Part shown: positions 28,914 to 39,942 of the stretch, one piece after another
How the letters are laid out: each line of letters starts with the position of its first letter
Numbering within the stretch: the stretch's first letter is position 1
Assembly: GCF_018398315.1 (NCBI RefSeq)
Contig: NZ_JAHBRW010000001.1
Location: 1,608,001 to 1,672,000, forward strand
Reading direction: 5' to 3'
Length of the DNA: 64,000 nt
From: Chelatococcus sp. YT9
GTDB taxonomy: Bacteria > Pseudomonadota > Alphaproteobacteria > Rhizobiales > Beijerinckiaceae
Made by a program: the position numbers and the translations under genes
Notes under the pieces: model-generated
Told to the model about the DNA's origin: nothing
Database searches by the model: none
What the model saw: the letters and a program-made list of their open reading frames with translations, nothing else

Positions 28914-31061
28914 TTACTCGGCGGTACCTTCCTTCTGTTCGGCCTTCTGCTTGGCCTCCAGATCCTCGCCTGTCTCCTGGTCCACAGCCTTCATGGAGAG
29001 GCGGACCTTGCCGCGCTCGTCGAAGCCGAGGAGCTTGACCTTGACCTTCTGGCCTTCCTTGACGACGTCCGTCACCTTCTGAACGCGCTGCGGAGCCAGT
29101 TGGGAGATGTGGACGAGACCATCGCGAGAGCCGAAAAAGTTCACGAAGGCGCCGAAATCCGTGGTCTTCACCACGGTGCCCTCATAGATCGCGTTCAGCT
29201 CAGGCTCGGCGGCGATGCCCTTGATCCAGTTGATCGCGGCGGTGATGGACTTTCCATCCGAAGAGGCGACCTTGACGGTGCCATCGTCGCCGATGTCGAT
29301 CTTGGCGCCCGTCTTCTCGACGATCTCGCGGATGACCTTGCCACCCGACCCGATGACCTCGCGGATCTTGTCCTGCGGGATCTTGATGGTCTCGATGCGC
29401 GGGGCATATTCACCGAGCTCGGCGCGAGCCGAGGTCAGCGCTTTGCCCATCTCGCCGAGGATGTGCAGACGACCGCCCTTGGCCTGGTCGAGGGCGACCT
29501 TCATGATTTCCTCGGTGATGCCGGCGATCTTGATGTCCATCTGCAGAGCGGTGATGCCCTGGTCGGTACCGGCCACCTTGAAGTCCATGTCGCCGAGATG
29601 GTCCTCATCGCCCAGGATGTCGGACAGCACCGCGTAGCGCTCACCTTCGAGGATCAAGCCCATGGCGATGCCAGCCACGGGCCGGCGCAGCGGCACGCCC
29701 GCGTCCATCAGCGACAGCGAAGTGCCGCAGACGGTCGCCATCGAGGACGAGCCGTTGGACTCGGTGATCTCGGAAACCACGCGCAGAGTGTAAGGAAACT
29801 CATGGTGCGGCGGCAGCATGGGGTGAACCGCGCGCCATGCGAGCTTGCCGTGGCCGATTTCGCGCCGGCCGGGCGATCCGATGCGGCCCGTCTCGCCGAC
29901 AGAGTAGGGCGGGAAGTTGTAGTGGAGCAGGAAGGTTTCCTTGTAGGTGCCTTCCAGCGAGTCGACGAACTGCTCGTCATCACCTGTGCCCAACGTCGCG
30001 ACCACGAGAGCCTGCGTCTCACCACGGGTGAAGAGGGCCGAGCCGTGGGTGCGCGGCAGGAGGCCGACTTCCGAGACGATCGGGCGAACGGTCTTCACGT
30101 CGCGGCCGTCGATGCGAGTGCCGGTGTCGAGGATGTTCCAGCGCACGATCTTGGCCTGGACTTCCTTGAAGACGGACTTGACCTGCTCGGCCGGAAAGCG
30201 CGCCTCGCCTTCCTCGGGAAGAAGTGCCGCAACGACCTTGGCCTTTGCGGCATCGACCGCTGCGTAGCGGCTCTGCTTGTCGACGATCTGATAGGCGGCG
30301 CGCAGATCCGCCTCGGCGATCTCGAGAACCGCCTTCTCGATCTCCGAGACATCCGGGGTGACGATGTCACGCGGCTCCTTGGCGGCCTTTTCGGCAAGGC
30401 GGATGATGGCCTCGATCACCGGCTGGAAGGCGTTGTGACCGAACATCACGGCGCCGAGCATCACCTCTTCCGAAAGCTCCTTGGCTTCCGATTCCACCAT
30501 CAACACGGCGTCAGCCGTGCCGGCAACGACGAGATCGAGGTCGGAAGCTTCCTTCTCGGTGACAGCCGGGTTGAGCTTGTACTCGCCCTTGACATAGCCG
30601 ACACGCGCCGCGCCGACCGGGCCGGTGAAGGGCACGCCGGAAAGGGTCAGCGCTGCGGAAGCCGCGACCATCGACACGATGTCGGGATCGTTTTCCAGGT
30701 CGTGGGTGAGCACGGTGACGATGACCTGGGTGTCATTGCGCCAGCCGTCGAGGAAGAGCGGACGAATCGGGCGGTCGATCAGACGGGAGACCAGCGTCTC
30801 CTTCTCGGAGGGGCGTCCTTCGCGCTTGAAATAGCCACCGGGAATGCGGCCAGCGGCATAGGCCTTTTCCTGGTAGTTCACGGTGAGCGGCATGAAATCG
30901 ACGCCGGGCTTCGGCTCCTTGGCCGCCACAACCGTAGCGAGAACCGTCGTTTCACCGTAGGTCGCCAGAACCGCGCCATCGGCCTGACGGGCGATGCGGC
31001 CCGTCTCAAGGGTCAGCGTAGTGCCGCCCCAATTTATCTCTTCACGTTGAATATCGAACAT
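28914..31061 (-). CDS. pnp: Polyribonucleotide nucleotidyltransferase (PNPase)
   Basis: A 715-residue trimeric 3'-5' phosphorolytic exoribonuclease and RNA degradosome component. The start [13 protein letters not shown] is typical. Two RNase PH domains are seen (for example [20 protein letters not shown] and [51 protein letters not shown]), then a KH domain ([25 protein letters not shown]) and an S1 domain ([30 protein letters not shown]). The conserved N-terminus fixes the start at 31061, with GAGAG upstream; the frame stays open 22 codons further. It is the last gene of the rimP-to-pnp series, 678 nt after rpsO. Confidence 0.98.
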   Translation of the reverse strand: MFDIQREEINWGGTTLTLETGRIARQADGAVLATYGETTVLATVVAAKEPKPGVDFMPLTVNYQEKAYAAGRIPGGYFKREGRPSEKETLVSRLIDRPIRPLFLDGWRNDTQVIVTVLTHDLENDPDIVSMVAASAALTLSGVPFTGPVGAARVGYVKGEYKLNPAVTEKEASDLDLVVAGTADAVLMVESEAKELSEEVMLGAVMFGHNAFQPVIEAIIRLAEKAAKEPRDIVTPDVSEIEKAVLEIAEADLRAAYQIVDKQSRYAAVDAAKAKVVAALLPEEGEARFPAEQVKSVFKEVQAKIVRWNILDTGTRIDGRDVKTVRPIVSEVGLLPRTHGSALFTRGETQALVVATLGTGDDEQFVDSLEGTYKETFLLHYNFPPYSVGETGRIGSPGRREIGHGKLAWRAVHPMLPPHHEFPYTLRVVSEITESNGSSSMATVCGTSLSLMDAGVPLRRPVAGIAMGLILEGERYAVLSDILGDEDHLGDMDFKVAGTDQGITALQMDIKIAGITEEIMKVALDQAKGGRLHILGEMGKALTSARAELGEYAPRIETIKIPQDKIREVIGSGGKVIREIVEKTGAKIDIGDDGTVKVASSDGKSITAAINWIKGIAAEPELNAIYEGTVVKTTDFGAFVNFFGSRDGLVHISQLAPQRVQKVTDVVKEGQKVKVKLLGFDERGKVRLSMKAVDQETGEDLEAKQKAEQKEGTAE

Positions 31062-31739
31062 GGGTTTATCTCTCATGGTCTTTCGGGCCCGAAGGCCGGA
31101 AGCCGCTTGAGGCGACGCCATGAGCAAGACGGCGAGAGGCTCGATCCTTGATGAGCATCCGGCGATCCTGCCATGGTCGTCTGGCCCGGCCGTTCACGTA
31201 ACACGCCTGGCCGTTCAAGCAACCTGTGTAAGGGAAGCTGCTGGACGAGCCCGCATGTCCCTCATGAAGGGCGGTCAACCCTTGCTGTCCGCCCAGGACG
31301 TAGCGCAAAACACGGCCGATCTGCCGATTTCACGATACGCGCCTATTGCAGCACCATGCTGCGATTCGAATGATAGCCGCGACTGCGGGTCCGCTAACCC
31401 TTGTCACTGGCCACGAGCCGCGCGATCCAACCAGCCGGCTATCAGGCAGGCCGACATGGCCTGCTCTTGTTTCGACCCTATGGGGCCGTCTTCCTAATGT
31501 CGTCTGCCGCCCGACCTGGCCGTCCCGGCCGCGCGATCTGTACACCGGAGCGGACTGGTCCTGACGAGATCAGAACGACCGCTCTTCTCGTTCGCATCCG
31601 AGCATCCGATGCCACGCGGGCTTGAGCTCTGATGCCTTGGGGCGGCGAGCCCCTTAAAAATCGGGCGCGCCATCCCCGTCTCGAGGCCTGAAACCAGACG
31701 ATCCCGGCACCGTTGTCGGTGGCGGGATCGCGATGCCGA
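31062..31739. other. Long gap between rpsO and pnp
   Basis: In most bacteria pnp closely follows rpsO. Here 678 nt separate them, with no gene I can support. Features seen are an imperfect hairpin CTTTCGG-GCC-CGAAGG at about 31080-31096 in the presumed pnp leader, a repeated GGCCGTTCA (about 31188 and 31211), and a strong hairpin at 31699-31730 just after rpsO. The pnp leader in E. coli is an RNase III autoregulatory target; a similar role here is only a possibility. Confidence 0.4.
31699..31730 (-). terminator. Hairpin after rpsO, possible weak terminator
   Basis: CGATCCCG...CACC pairs with GGTG...CGGGATCG around GTTGTC, about 10 nt after the rpsO stop. The stem is long and GC-rich, but no T-run follows on the minus strand. 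It may serve as a 3' mRNA stabiliser or processing site between rpsO and pnp. Confidence 0.4.
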
Positions 31740-32009
31740 TCAGCGACGGAGGCCGAGGCGCTCGATCAGGCTGCGGTAACGGGCTTCGTCCTTCTTCTTC
31801 AGGTAGTCGAGCAGCGAACGGCGTTGCGAAACCATCTTCAGCAGTCCGCGCCGCGAGTGATTGTCCTTCGCGTGTGTGCGGAAATGCTCGGTCAGATTGA
31901 CGATGCGCGTGGTCAGGATTGCAATCTGCACCTCGGGAGAGCCGGTGTCGTTGGCAACCCGTCCATAATCCTTGAGGAGCTCTTGCTTGCGCTCGGCTGT
32001 AATCGACAT
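31740..32009 (-). CDS. rpsO: 30S ribosomal protein S15
   Basis: An 89-residue primary 16S rRNA-binding protein of the small subunit. [56 protein letters not shown] and [24 protein letters not shown] match S15 closely throughout. AAGGAGATATCG directly precedes the ATG at 32009. It follows truB on the same strand in the usual order. A 16-bp palindrome in the leader (32065-32080) may relate to S15 autoregulation. Confidence 0.98.
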   Translation of the reverse strand: MSITAERKQELLKDYGRVANDTGSPEVQIAILTTRIVNLTEHFRTHAKDNHSRRGLLKMVSQRRSLLDYLKKKDEARYRSLIERLGLRR

Positions 32010-32064
32010 CGATATCTCCTTGACGTTGGCCTGGCCGGGATGTCGTCCAGCGAGGTCTGTTAAG

Positions 32065-32080
32065 GCGGCACGCGTGCCGC
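32065..32080 (-). promoter_or_regulatory. Palindrome in the rpsO leader
   Basis: GCGGCACGCGTGCCGC is a perfect palindrome 55 nt upstream of the rpsO start, in the 163-nt gap after truB. rpsO leaders in several phyla, including an alphaproteobacterial class, fold into S15-binding autoregulatory structures. Whether this palindrome is part of one is not tested. Confidence 0.4.
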
Positions 32081-32172
32081 ATGCTGCCGTGCTATACACG
32101 AATTGCGCGGGAAAGCCAGCGTGAAGCGTGGTCCCGCTCGAGTGCGCCGCACTCCAAGCTGTGGCTCGACGC

Positions 32173-33183
32173 TCACAGCCCTCCAGACAGATTGAAAACC
32201 CGCCGCGGCACGATCTCACCGCCCGCGATGTCCGCGACGGCCACCAGCCGCCCCTGGCAAGTCACGGCGAGGGGCCCCTCGATGATCGGCGCGTCGCGAC
32301 CTCGCAAGAGAACGCCCTGGCCCCGTGCCAGCCGCGCGGCGTCAGGCCGGCTGACGGCGACGGAAGGCAAATCGTCCAGAGCCGCGTCCACGGGCAGAAC
32401 AGCCGAAAGGGCTTCCCCGGTCGCGTCTTGCCCGGCCTTCTGGAGGTCCTCGAGCGATACTGAGCGATCGGTCTTGAAGGGCCCGACCCGTGTCCTGCGC
32501 AGGGCGGAGACATGGCCGTAGCACCCAATGGCAAGGCCCAGATCGCGCGCGATGGCGCGGACATAAGTGCCCTTGCCGCATTCGGCCTCGAAGACGCTGT
32601 GGTCCGGTGTGTGACTGACGAGCGTAAGCCGGTCGATTCTGACCGGCCGTGCCTCAAGCTCGACCACCTCCCCGCCGCGGGCGAGGTCATAAGCGCGCTC
32701 GCCTGCGATCTTGATCGCGGAAAAGCGCGGGGGCACCTGCATGATGTCGCCGCTGAAGCGTGGCAGGACCGCGAGAATGGCAGCTTCGTCCGGGCGCGCC
32801 TCGCTGGTCGCCGTGACGCTCCCCTCGGCATCGTCCGTGTCGGTCTGGCTGCCCCACGCGACCGTGAACTGGTACGCCTTGCGGCCGTCCATCACGAAAG
32901 GCACCGTTTTCGTCGCCTCACCGAGTGCGATCGGCAAGAGGCCCGAGGCCAGCGGATCGAGCGTACCGGCATGGCCGGCCTTCTTCGCATGCAGCACCCG
33001 CTTCACGACGGCTACCGCATGGGTCGAGGTCATGCCGACCGGCTTGTCGAGCACCACCCAGCCATGCACGTCGCGCTTGCGGCGCGGGGGCTGCGCACCA
33101 CGGCCGGAAGCGGGCGTAGCGGGCGGGAAGCTGGGGGGCTCGTCGGCGATGTCGCTCATCGTGGCGCGCTCAAGGGGTCTCAT
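32173..33183 (-). CDS. truB: tRNA pseudouridine(55) synthase TruB
   Basis: A 336-residue enzyme that isomerises U55 in the T-loop of tRNAs. After a polar N-terminus come [42 protein letters not shown] with the catalytic Asp in [25 protein letters not shown], and [17 protein letters not shown]-terminal PUA-like region follows ([20 protein letters not shown]). The ATG at 33183 overlaps the rbfA stop (ATGA), which supports it over the internal ATG at 33159. Confidence 0.97.
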   Translation of the reverse strand: MRPLERATMSDIADEPPSFPPATPASGRGAQPPRRKRDVHGWVVLDKPVGMTSTHAVAVVKRVLHAKKAGHAGTLDPLASGLLPIALGEATKTVPFVMDGRKAYQFTVAWGSQTDTDDAEGSVTATSEARPDEAAILAVLPRFSGDIMQVPPRFSAIKIAGERAYDLARGGEVVELEARPVRIDRLTLVSHTPDHSVFEAECGKGTYVRAIARDLGLAIGCYGHVSALRRTRVGPFKTDRSVSLEDLQKAGQDATGEALSAVLPVDAALDDLPSVAVSRPDAARLARGQGVLLRGRDAPIIEGPLAVTCQGRLVAVADIAGGEIVPRRVFNLSGGL

Positions 33184-33659
33184 TCATCATCTGCTTTTGA
33201 GGGACGGGCATTCGGGTGTGCTTTCATGCCATCCGCGTTCGCTTCGTCTTCGTCTTCGGCCGGATGGGAGGAGAGGTCGGCCTGCACTCTGCTGGAATGC
33301 AGCAGGCTATCGATGCGTGCCGCTTCGTCGAAGGTCTCGTCGAGCCGGAAGCGAATATCGGGCATGAATTTGATGCTGAGGCGCCGCGCCAGCTCGCCGC
33401 GCAGGAAGCGGCGATGACGCTGGAGGGCTTCGACGACCGCCTTCTCGTCCTTGCCGCCCAGCGGCATGACATAGATCGTCGCGAGCTTGAGATCGGGCGA
33501 CATCCGCACTTCGGGGATGGTGATCACATGTGAGGTGACGACGTCGTCGATCAGATCGCCGCGCGTCAATATCTCGGCCATCGCGTGACGGACGAGTTCG
33601 CCGACGCGCAATGCGCGTTGGCTCGGGCCGGGGCCCGTGTCGAATCTCTTTTTCGGCAT
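33180..33659 (-). CDS. rbfA: 30S ribosome-binding factor A
   Basis: A 159-residue KH-like factor for late 30S maturation and cold adaptation. Family features are [49 protein letters not shown] and [36 protein letters not shown] polar acidic tail of about 35 residues follows. The ATG at 33659 ([10 protein letters not shown]) has TAGGAA upstream; an in-frame start at 33737 would add 26 residues coded in a repeat-like intergenic palindrome and is unlikely. The stop overlaps truB. Confidence 0.96.
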   Translation of the reverse strand: MPKKRFDTGPGPSQRALRVGELVRHAMAEILTRGDLIDDVVTSHVITIPEVRMSPDLKLATIYVMPLGGKDEKAVVEALQRHRRFLRGELARRLSIKFMPDIRFRLDETFDEAARIDSLLHSSRVQADLSSHPAEDEDEANADGMKAHPNARPSKADDE

Positions 33660-33708
33660 AGTTCCTACCCCCCGGGATCGGACCGGGCTTCTCATAATCA
33701 CCGTCGTC

Positions 33709-33732
33709 ATGGCCGGGTTTGTCCCCGGCCAT
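33709..33732. repeat. Dispersed palindrome between infB and rbfA
   Basis: ATGGCCGGG and CCCGGCCAT lie either side of TTTGTC, preceded by GTC and followed by CCC, then a TCATCCTTCGAGG half-element at about 33749. Both are motifs often seen repeated between genes in Hyphomicrobiales genomes. The element sits inside an otherwise tight translation operon. Confidence 0.55.
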
Positions 33733-33841
33733 CCCAATCGGCATATCTCATCCTTCGAGGTTCATTGGAGGAAGCCGCCTAGGCGCTGCGTTCCACCAGT
33801 CTGAATGACCGGGACAAAGCTCGGCCATGCCAGGAAGAGGA

Positions 33842-36586
33842 TCAAAGCGTGCGCTTGATCTCCTCGACGCGATAGCACTCGATGAGATCGCCGGCGCGCA
33901 TATCCTGATAATTCTCGAAGGCCATGCCGCATTCCTGACCGGCGACCACTTCCTTCGCGTCGTCCTTGAAGCGCTTGAGCTGGCTGAGCTTGCCTTCGTG
34001 GATGACCACGTTGTCGCGGATGAGGCGCACATTGGCACCGCGCTCCACAGTGCCGTCCAGCACGCGGCAACCCGCGATCTTGCCGACCTTCGAGACGTCG
34101 AAGATCTCAAGGATCTGCGCTTCGCCGAGGCGGTGCTCACGGAGCGTCGGGGCGAGAAGGCCCGACATCGCTTGTTTCACATCGTCCACAAGGTCGTAGA
34201 TGATGTTGTAGTAGCGGATCTCGACGCCCGTGCGCTCGGCAGCTTCGCGGGTTTCCTTGTTGGCACGGACGTTGAAGCCGAGGATGACGGCGTTGAAGGC
34301 CTCCGCGAGCGTGACGTCGCTCTCGGTGATACCGCCGACGCCCGAATGCAGCACTCGGGCGGTGACCTCCTCGTTGCCGAGCTTCTCAAGTGCGCCGACG
34401 ATAGCCTCGACCGAGCCCTGCACGTCGCCCTTGACCACGAGCGCGAACTCTTTCCGGCCTGTGCCTTCCTTGAGGTCGCGCATCATGTCCGTCAGCGAAC
34501 GGGCGGCCGTCACGCCACGTGCCGCGGCGCGATCACGCTTCTGACGCTCGCGATAGCCCGTGATCTCGCGGGCACGCGCCTCATTCTCGACGACCGCGAC
34601 GCGATCGCCGGCCTCGGGCGTGCCATTGAAGCCGAGCACCTCGGCCGGAACCGATGGGCCAGCCTCCTTGAGCTGCTCACCGGTATCGGCGATGAGGGCG
34701 CGGACGCGACCATATTCGGCGCCGGCGACGACGATATCGCCCACCTTCAGCGTGCCGCGCTGGACGAGCACCGTCGCGACCGGGCCACGGCCACGATCGA
34801 GCTTGGCCTCGACCACCGTGCCTTCGGCGGCGCGGTCCGGGTTTGCCTTGAGCTCCAGAATTTCAGCCTGCAGCTGCAGGCCTTCCAGAAGCTTGTCGAG
34901 ATTGGTTCCGACCTTCGCCGAGACCTCAAACTCCAGCGTGTCGCCACCCATGGATTCGACCACGATCTCGTGCTGGAGCAATTCCGTGCGCACGCGCTGC
35001 GGGTTCGCATCCGGCTTGTCGATCTTGTTGATCGCCACGATCAGCGGCACATTGGCCGCCTTCGCGTGGTTGATGGCTTCAACCGTCTGCGGCATGACGC
35101 CGTCATCAGCCGCCACCACGAGCACGACGATATCCGTCACCTTCGCGCCACGGGCACGCATTGCCGTGAAGGCAGCGTGGCCGGGGGTGTCGATGAAGGT
35201 AATCTTGCCTCCGAGCGGTGAGGTCACCTGATAGGCGCCGATGTGCTGCGTGATGCCGCCGGCTTCGCCGGACACCACGTTGGCATGGCGAATGGCGTCG
35301 AGCAGCGAGGTCTTGCCGTGGTCGACGTGGCCCATGATGGTGACGACCGGCGGACGCGCCGCGAGGGTGTCCTCGTCGTCGGGCGCATCGAACAGGCCCT
35401 CTTCCACGTCCGATTCAGCCACGCGCTTCACGGTGTGGCCGAGTTCCTCGGCGATGAGCTGGGCGGTGTCGGCGTCGATCACGTCGGTGATCTTGTGCAT
35501 CTCGCCCTGCTTCATCAGCAGGCGGATGACGTCGACGCCGCGCTCGGCCATGCGGTTCGCCAGTTCCTGGATCGTGATGGTCTCAGGAATCGTGACTTCG
35601 CGGCTAAGCTTTTCCTTCTGCTCGGTCGCAGAACCCTTCATGCGCTGCAGACGACGGCGATAGGCGGCGGCCGAATGCGTACGCTCCTCCTCCGCCGTAT
35701 GGGCCGTGGCGAGCGTCAGGCGCCCACGGCGACGATCGTCGGTCCCGGGCGTCTTGGGAGTCTTTGGCGGCGGGGCAGGGGGACGTCCCGGCACGCCGCT
35801 CGGGCGACGAACGACGCGCGGCGCTTCCGATTCCGCCTCAAGGGGCCGCGGACGGCTGGAGGGAACGGTCGCATTGAGGGGCGCCCGGCGTGGCGCCCCG
35901 CTTGGCTGGCCTGCCCCAGCGGGACGCGCGGGGCCGCCGTCGCTCGGGCCGGCGTCAGACCGGCGCGGTGCTGGGGGCGCTTCCGCGCGCGGCGTCGGGG
36001 ATGCCGGGGCCGCGGGCTGGCCGGCGGTTTCGGCGCCGAGGCGACGACGCGCCTCTTCCTCGGCCTTGCGCTTGCGGTCATCTTCCTGGCGGCGACGCTC
36101 GTCTTCCTCGCGCTTGCGGGCTTCCGCCGCCTCGCGCTCGGCACGCTCCTGCGCCTCCCGGATAGCGCGACGCTTTGCTTCTTCCTCAGCCTGGCGACGC
36201 TCTTCGGTCTCGCGGCGCTTGGCTTCCGTCAACGCTTGCAGGCGTGCGTCGCGCTCATCCTCGGTCAAGGTCCGGAGGACCACGCCGGTGGGACGCGAAG
36301 TCGCTTGGGTGGGGCGCTGTGACTGCTGGCCGGGCCGCTGTGGCGGCCGCGCCGGGGTCGGTGCCGGCTTGGGCGGAGCAACGGGAGGCGTCGGCGCAGC
36401 GGCAGCGCCTTCCTTCACATCGCCCGGTCCGATGACGCGACGCTTCACCTTCTCAACCACGACGGACTTCGTCCGCCCGTGGGAGAAGCTCTGGCGCACC
36501 ACGCCCTGTTCGACTGGGCGCTTCAGCGTCAACGTCTTCGACGTCACGCTCAGCGTCTTGTCGGTCGGGTTTTTTGTATCACTCAT
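33842..36586 (-). CDS. infB: Translation initiation factor IF-2
   Basis: A 914-residue GTPase that brings initiator tRNA to the 30S subunit and promotes subunit joining. The N-terminal third is low complexity: a Pro/Ala region, then a highly charged RE/EA-rich helix (about 108-190), then more Pro/Arg sequence. An IF2-N module ([23 protein letters not shown]) precedes the G domain with [27 protein letters not shown] and [10 protein letters not shown]; domains II-IV follow. The ATG at 36586 overlaps the end of the ylxR-type gene by 8 nt; an upstream ATG at 36616 lies deeper inside that gene. Confidence 0.98.
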   Translation of the reverse strand: MSDTKNPTDKTLSVTSKTLTLKRPVEQGVVRQSFSHGRTKSVVVEKVKRRVIGPGDVKEGAAAAPTPPVAPPKPAPTPARPPQRPGQQSQRPTQATSRPTGVVLRTLTEDERDARLQALTEAKRRETEERRQAEEEAKRRAIREAQERAEREAAEARKREEDERRRQEDDRKRKAEEEARRRLGAETAGQPAAPASPTPRAEAPPAPRRSDAGPSDGGPARPAGAGQPSGAPRRAPLNATVPSSRPRPLEAESEAPRVVRRPSGVPGRPPAPPPKTPKTPGTDDRRRGRLTLATAHTAEEERTHSAAAYRRRLQRMKGSATEQKEKLSREVTIPETITIQELANRMAERGVDVIRLLMKQGEMHKITDVIDADTAQLIAEELGHTVKRVAESDVEEGLFDAPDDEDTLAARPPVVTIMGHVDHGKTSLLDAIRHANVVSGEAGGITQHIGAYQVTSPLGGKITFIDTPGHAAFTAMRARGAKVTDIVVLVVAADDGVMPQTVEAINHAKAANVPLIVAINKIDKPDANPQRVRTELLQHEIVVESMGGDTLEFEVSAKVGTNLDKLLEGLQLQAEILELKANPDRAAEGTVVEAKLDRGRGPVATVLVQRGTLKVGDIVVAGAEYGRVRALIADTGEQLKEAGPSVPAEVLGFNGTPEAGDRVAVVENEARAREITGYRERQKRDRAAARGVTAARSLTDMMRDLKEGTGRKEFALVVKGDVQGSVEAIVGALEKLGNEEVTARVLHSGVGGITESDVTLAEAFNAVILGFNVRANKETREAAERTGVEIRYYNIIYDLVDDVKQAMSGLLAPTLREHRLGEAQILEIFDVSKVGKIAGCRVLDGTVERGANVRLIRDNVVIHEGKLSQLKRFKDDAKEVVAGQECGMAFENYQDMRAGDLIECYRVEEIKRTL

Positions 36587-37307
36587 TCCGCTCGAATCCT
36601 GCGCCTTCGCGTTCATCCATCACCGGGCCTCGCGGCCCTGTGCCCAATTCGTCCACTGTACCGTCCGACGGGCCCGCCCTGGGTTCGTCATCCGCCACAT
36701 AGCGCGCCAATCGACGCCAGCGCGCCATAAACACTTCGCTGCCAGGGCCTGCGATGAGGGCTGCATGTATCACATGTGCCCGGCCCAATGCCAAATCCAA
36801 ATCGCCTTCGGCGAAAACATCGACGACAGCAACGGTCGCCGAGGTCTCCGGAAAGCCCCTCCGCATCGCCTGCGCGACTTTGCGCCGGCCATCCGGAGCT
36901 GCCTCGCTGGCGTGAAGCACGGCTGCCACCTTGCCCTTTTCCGCCGCCTCCTCGACCTTGCCGAAACCGGTCACCACGGCGCCTGCCTTATTGGCGAGCG
37001 CCAGCGCCTGCAAGGTATCGCGGCGGAGCAAGGCCGCCACTTCGTCGGCGAGCGCCGGCGAAGTCACGACGTCCTGCTTGAGGCTGCGCCCGAAGGCGCG
37101 CCGCTTGACCGCTTGCCGCACCGCTGACGCGGTTCCGGTGACCCAGACGCCGCGCCCCGGAAGCCGCCGGCGCAGGTCAGGAACCATCGTCCCGTCAGGG
37201 CCGGCAACGAAACGGATCAGCTCATCGGGATCCTTGACCTCGCGCGTCACCGCGCAAAGCCGTTCCTCCCTGCGCAGATCCACCGTTGCGTCGCGTCGAC
37301 GCGACAT
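36579..37307 (-). CDS. RNA-binding protein, YlxR (DUF448) plus L7Ae-like domain
   Basis: A 242-residue protein. Residues 10-85 form the YlxR/DUF448 domain, with [19 protein letters not shown] and the motif [20 protein letters not shown]. Residues about 95-195 resemble the L7Ae/L30e-type fold often fused to it in alphaproteobacteria ([32 protein letters not shown]). The acidic tail is variable. It lies between nusA and infB, the standard place for ylxR, and overlaps infB. RNA binding in the transcription-translation operon is likely; the exact role is not established. Confidence 0.93.
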   Translation of the reverse strand: MSRRRDATVDLRREERLCAVTREVKDPDELIRFVAGPDGTMVPDLRRRLPGRGVWVTGTASAVRQAVKRRAFGRSLKQDVVTSPALADEVAALLRRDTLQALALANKAGAVVTGFGKVEEAAEKGKVAAVLHASEAAPDGRRKVAQAMRRGFPETSATVAVVDVFAEGDLDLALGRAHVIHAALIAGPGSEVFMARWRRLARYVADDEPRAGPSDGTVDELGTGPRGPVMDEREGAGFERNE

Positions 37308-37322
37308 GGCGGTCTCCCATCC

Positions 37323-38996
37323 TCATCTATCAGCAGCCGGGGCTTCGCTGCCCTCGGCCTGCGTCTGTTCGTCGCCTTCTACGGCGTCGGCCTCGGCGGC
37401 CTCCGTCTCCTCGCCGTCTTCGGCTTCCTCGGCGGCCTGCTCCAGCTCGCTGGCATCAATCCAGCCCATGCGGACGCGGGCCAGCATGATCATGCCTTCC
37501 GCCTCGGCCTTGGATACCTCGAGATCATCGAGGATACCCTTGTGCTTGGTCGTCTCCTGACCCTTGCGCTCGGTCCATCCGGCCAGTTCGTCGGTGGCGC
37601 AGCCGGCAAGATCCTCGATCGTCTTGATGTCGTTCTCGCCGAACGCGACCAGCATGGCGGTCGTCACACCGTCGATCTCGCGCAGTTCGTCCGAGACGCC
37701 AAGCTCCAGGCGGCGTGCATCGAGCTCCGCCTCGACACGGGCCAGGTAATCCTGCGCACGCGCCTGGATTTCAGCAGCCGTATCGTCGTCGAAGCCCTCG
37801 ATCGTTGCAAGTTCCGAGGGCTCCACGAAGGCAATTTCCTCAACCGAGCGGAAGCCTTCTGAGGCAAGCAACTGGCCGACGACCTCGTCGACGTCGAGCT
37901 GCTCCATGAAGGTGTTGGTGCGCTCGATGAATTCCTTCTGCCGACGCTCCGATTCTTCGGCCTCCGTCAGAATGTCGATGTCCCAGCCGGTGAGCTGGGA
38001 GGCGAGCCGCACGTTTTGCCCGCGACGGCCGATGGCGAGCGACAGCTGCTCGTCCGGCACCACCACCTCGATGCGCTCGGAGTCTTCGTCGAGCACCACC
38101 TTGACCACCTCGGCGGGCTGCAGCGCGTTGACGATGAAGGTGGCGTTGTCGACCGACCACGGGATGATGTCGATCTTCTCGCCCTGGAGCTCACCAACCA
38201 CAGCCTGCACGCGCGAACCACGCATACCGACGCACGCGCCGACGGGATCGATGGAGGAATCGCGCGAGATCACAGCGATCTTGGCGCGAGAGCCGGGATC
38301 ACGCGCCACCGCCTTGATTTCGACGATGCCGTCGTAAATCTCCGGCACTTCCTGCGCGAACAGCTTCGCCATGAATTGCGGATGCGTGCGCGAGAGGAAA
38401 ATCTGCGGCCCACGCGTCTCGCGGCGAACGTCATAGACATAGGCGCGGATGCGGTCGCCCGGGCGGAAAGTCTCACGGGGAATGAGCTCGTCACGCCGCA
38501 CGATCGCCTCGCCGCGGCCGAGATCGACGATCACATTGCCGTATTCGGCGCGCTTCACGACGCCGTTCACGATCTGCCCGATGCGGTCCTTGAACTCCTC
38601 GTACTGGCGATCGCGCTCCGCTTCGCGGACCTTCTGCACGATGACCTGCTTCGCGGACTGCGCCGCAATGCGGCCGAAATCAAACGGAGGCAGCGTATCG
38701 GAGATCACATCGCCGATCTGGGCGGCGGGGTTGTGACGCCGCGCCTGGGCAAGGCCGATCTGGGTCGATGAATTCTCGACATCGTCCACGACGAGCAGGT
38801 GACGCGCGAGGCGCAGTTCGCCGGTGCGCGGATTGATTTCCGCGTGAATGTCGGTCTCGGCGCCATAGCGGGACCGCGCCGCCTTGGCGATCGCATCCTC
38901 CATGGCCGCGAGCACGATACCGCGGTCAATCACTTTTTCCCGCGCGACGGCGTCGGCGATCTGCAGGAGCTCGAGCCTGTTGGCGCTCACCGCCAT
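37323..38996 (-). CDS. nusA: Transcription termination/antitermination protein NusA
   Basis: A 557-residue RNA polymerase-associated factor controlling pausing, termination and antitermination. The N-terminal domain (LELLQIADAVAREKVIDRGIVLAAMEDAI) binds polymerase. An S1 domain (VNGVVKRAEYGNVIVDLGRGEAIVRRDEL) and two KH domains follow (DSSIDPVGACVGMRGSRVQAVV, SLAIGRRGQNVRLASQLTGWDIDI). C-terminal helix-hairpin repeats (VEEIAFVEPSELATIEGF) lead into an acidic Glu/Ala tail. It follows rimP by 21 nt. Confidence 0.98.
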   Translation of the reverse strand: MAVSANRLELLQIADAVAREKVIDRGIVLAAMEDAIAKAARSRYGAETDIHAEINPRTGELRLARHLLVVDDVENSSTQIGLAQARRHNPAAQIGDVISDTLPPFDFGRIAAQSAKQVIVQKVREAERDRQYEEFKDRIGQIVNGVVKRAEYGNVIVDLGRGEAIVRRDELIPRETFRPGDRIRAYVYDVRRETRGPQIFLSRTHPQFMAKLFAQEVPEIYDGIVEIKAVARDPGSRAKIAVISRDSSIDPVGACVGMRGSRVQAVVGELQGEKIDIIPWSVDNATFIVNALQPAEVVKVVLDEDSERIEVVVPDEQLSLAIGRRGQNVRLASQLTGWDIDILTEAEESERRQKEFIERTNTFMEQLDVDEVVGQLLASEGFRSVEEIAFVEPSELATIEGFDDDTAAEIQARAQDYLARVEAELDARRLELGVSDELREIDGVTTAMLVAFGENDIKTIEDLAGCATDELAGWTERKGQETTKHKGILDDLEVSKAEAEGMIMLARVRMGWIDASELEQAAEEAEDGEETEAAEADAVEGDEQTQAEGSEAPAADR

Positions 38997-39017
38997 GTCG
39001 TCAATCCTCTCGTTTGG

Positions 39018-39755
39018 TCACTCGTTGGTGGAAGGCTTCTCACCAGAAGGCTTGCCAGCCTTCTTGCTCTGGCGATTGGACCCACCTTTGGTCCTGACGT
39101 CCTTGGTCTTGGCGTCCTTGACCCGGCCTTTGCCCGCCCAGCCGGGCCTGTTGTCGTTGTCGGCCTCGTCCGGCACCGTATCCACATCCTCGATGTCGAC
39201 ATCGTCGCCGAGATCCTGCAGTTCCCCGTGCTTGTCACGGCGAAGCGTCTCGCGGATCAGCTCGTCCGTGAGGACGAGACGCGCTTCGGTGATGTCGGCA
39301 AGCGGCACCGCCACGTTCACAGCCTCGTCAGGCTTGGCGTCCAGGCGCTCGATCCGCGCCGCCTCGCCGTCCAGGCCGCGCAGCAGGCCGCGGAAACGCT
39401 TGCGACCCTCGACCGGCAAAGCGGTCTCTACCTTTGCCTCATGGCCTGCCCATCGCTCGAAATCGGATCGACGCACTAACGGCCGGTCAATTCCCGGCGA
39501 CGAGATCTCGAGGTGATAGGCGCGATCGATCGGATCTTCGAGATCGAGCACCGGCGACACGGCGCGACTGACAGCTTCACAGCCCTCGACGGTCATGGAA
39601 CCGTCAGGCCGCTCAGCCATGATCTGCACGGTGCAACCGTTCATGCCGTTGATCTTGACCCGCACCAGACGGAAGCCGAGATCGGCGAGCACGGGCTCGA
39701 CGATGGTGGCCACGCGCGCGGCCACGCCTTTTTCGGCGATCACACGTTGTTCCAT
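39018..39755 (-). CDS. rimP: Ribosome maturation factor RimP
   Basis: A 245-residue factor for 30S assembly. The N-terminal domain shows [49 protein letters not shown] and [26 protein letters not shown]; the Sm-like C-terminal domain follows ([20 protein letters not shown]). A Lys/Arg-rich tail of about 60 residues is typical for alphaproteobacteria. The start is not certain: ATG at 39755 ([10 protein letters not shown]) lacks a clear ribosome-binding site, and an in-frame TTG at 39779 is an alternative. It is the first gene of the nusA-infB operon. Confidence 0.94.
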   Translation of the reverse strand: MEQRVIAEKGVAARVATIVEPVLADLGFRLVRVKINGMNGCTVQIMAERPDGSMTVEGCEAVSRAVSPVLDLEDPIDRAYHLEISSPGIDRPLVRRSDFERWAGHEAKVETALPVEGRKRFRGLLRGLDGEAARIERLDAKPDEAVNVAVPLADITEARLVLTDELIRETLRRDKHGELQDLGDDVDIEDVDTVPDEADNDNRPGWAGKGRVKDAKTKDVRTKGGSNRQSKKAGKPSGEKPSTNE

Positions 39756-39942
39756 CAGATGCAGATCAGTCTCGGTCAATAGGGGCCCTACTCGATTTTC
39801 CAGAACAAAAAGGAGCGGACCCGCAGGGGCCCACTCTCCGTCACGGTTCACCATGAACCATTCTGGATGATCAGGATGCGGGGAACATAGACCTCAAGCC
39901 GCTGAAGTGCAAGACCAGCGCGGCAGAAAACCGGCCCCGGCT

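Noticed and set aside
28689-31151. An 820-codon open frame on the plus strand opposite pnp
   Set aside because: It runs antisense to a fully conserved pnp gene, has no recognisable domain, and long antisense open frames are expected from GC-rich codon usage.
33827-36322. Long plus-strand open frames opposite infB
   Set aside because: Antisense to a conserved essential gene; the repetitive Arg/Glu codons of IF-2 create long open frames on the other strand.
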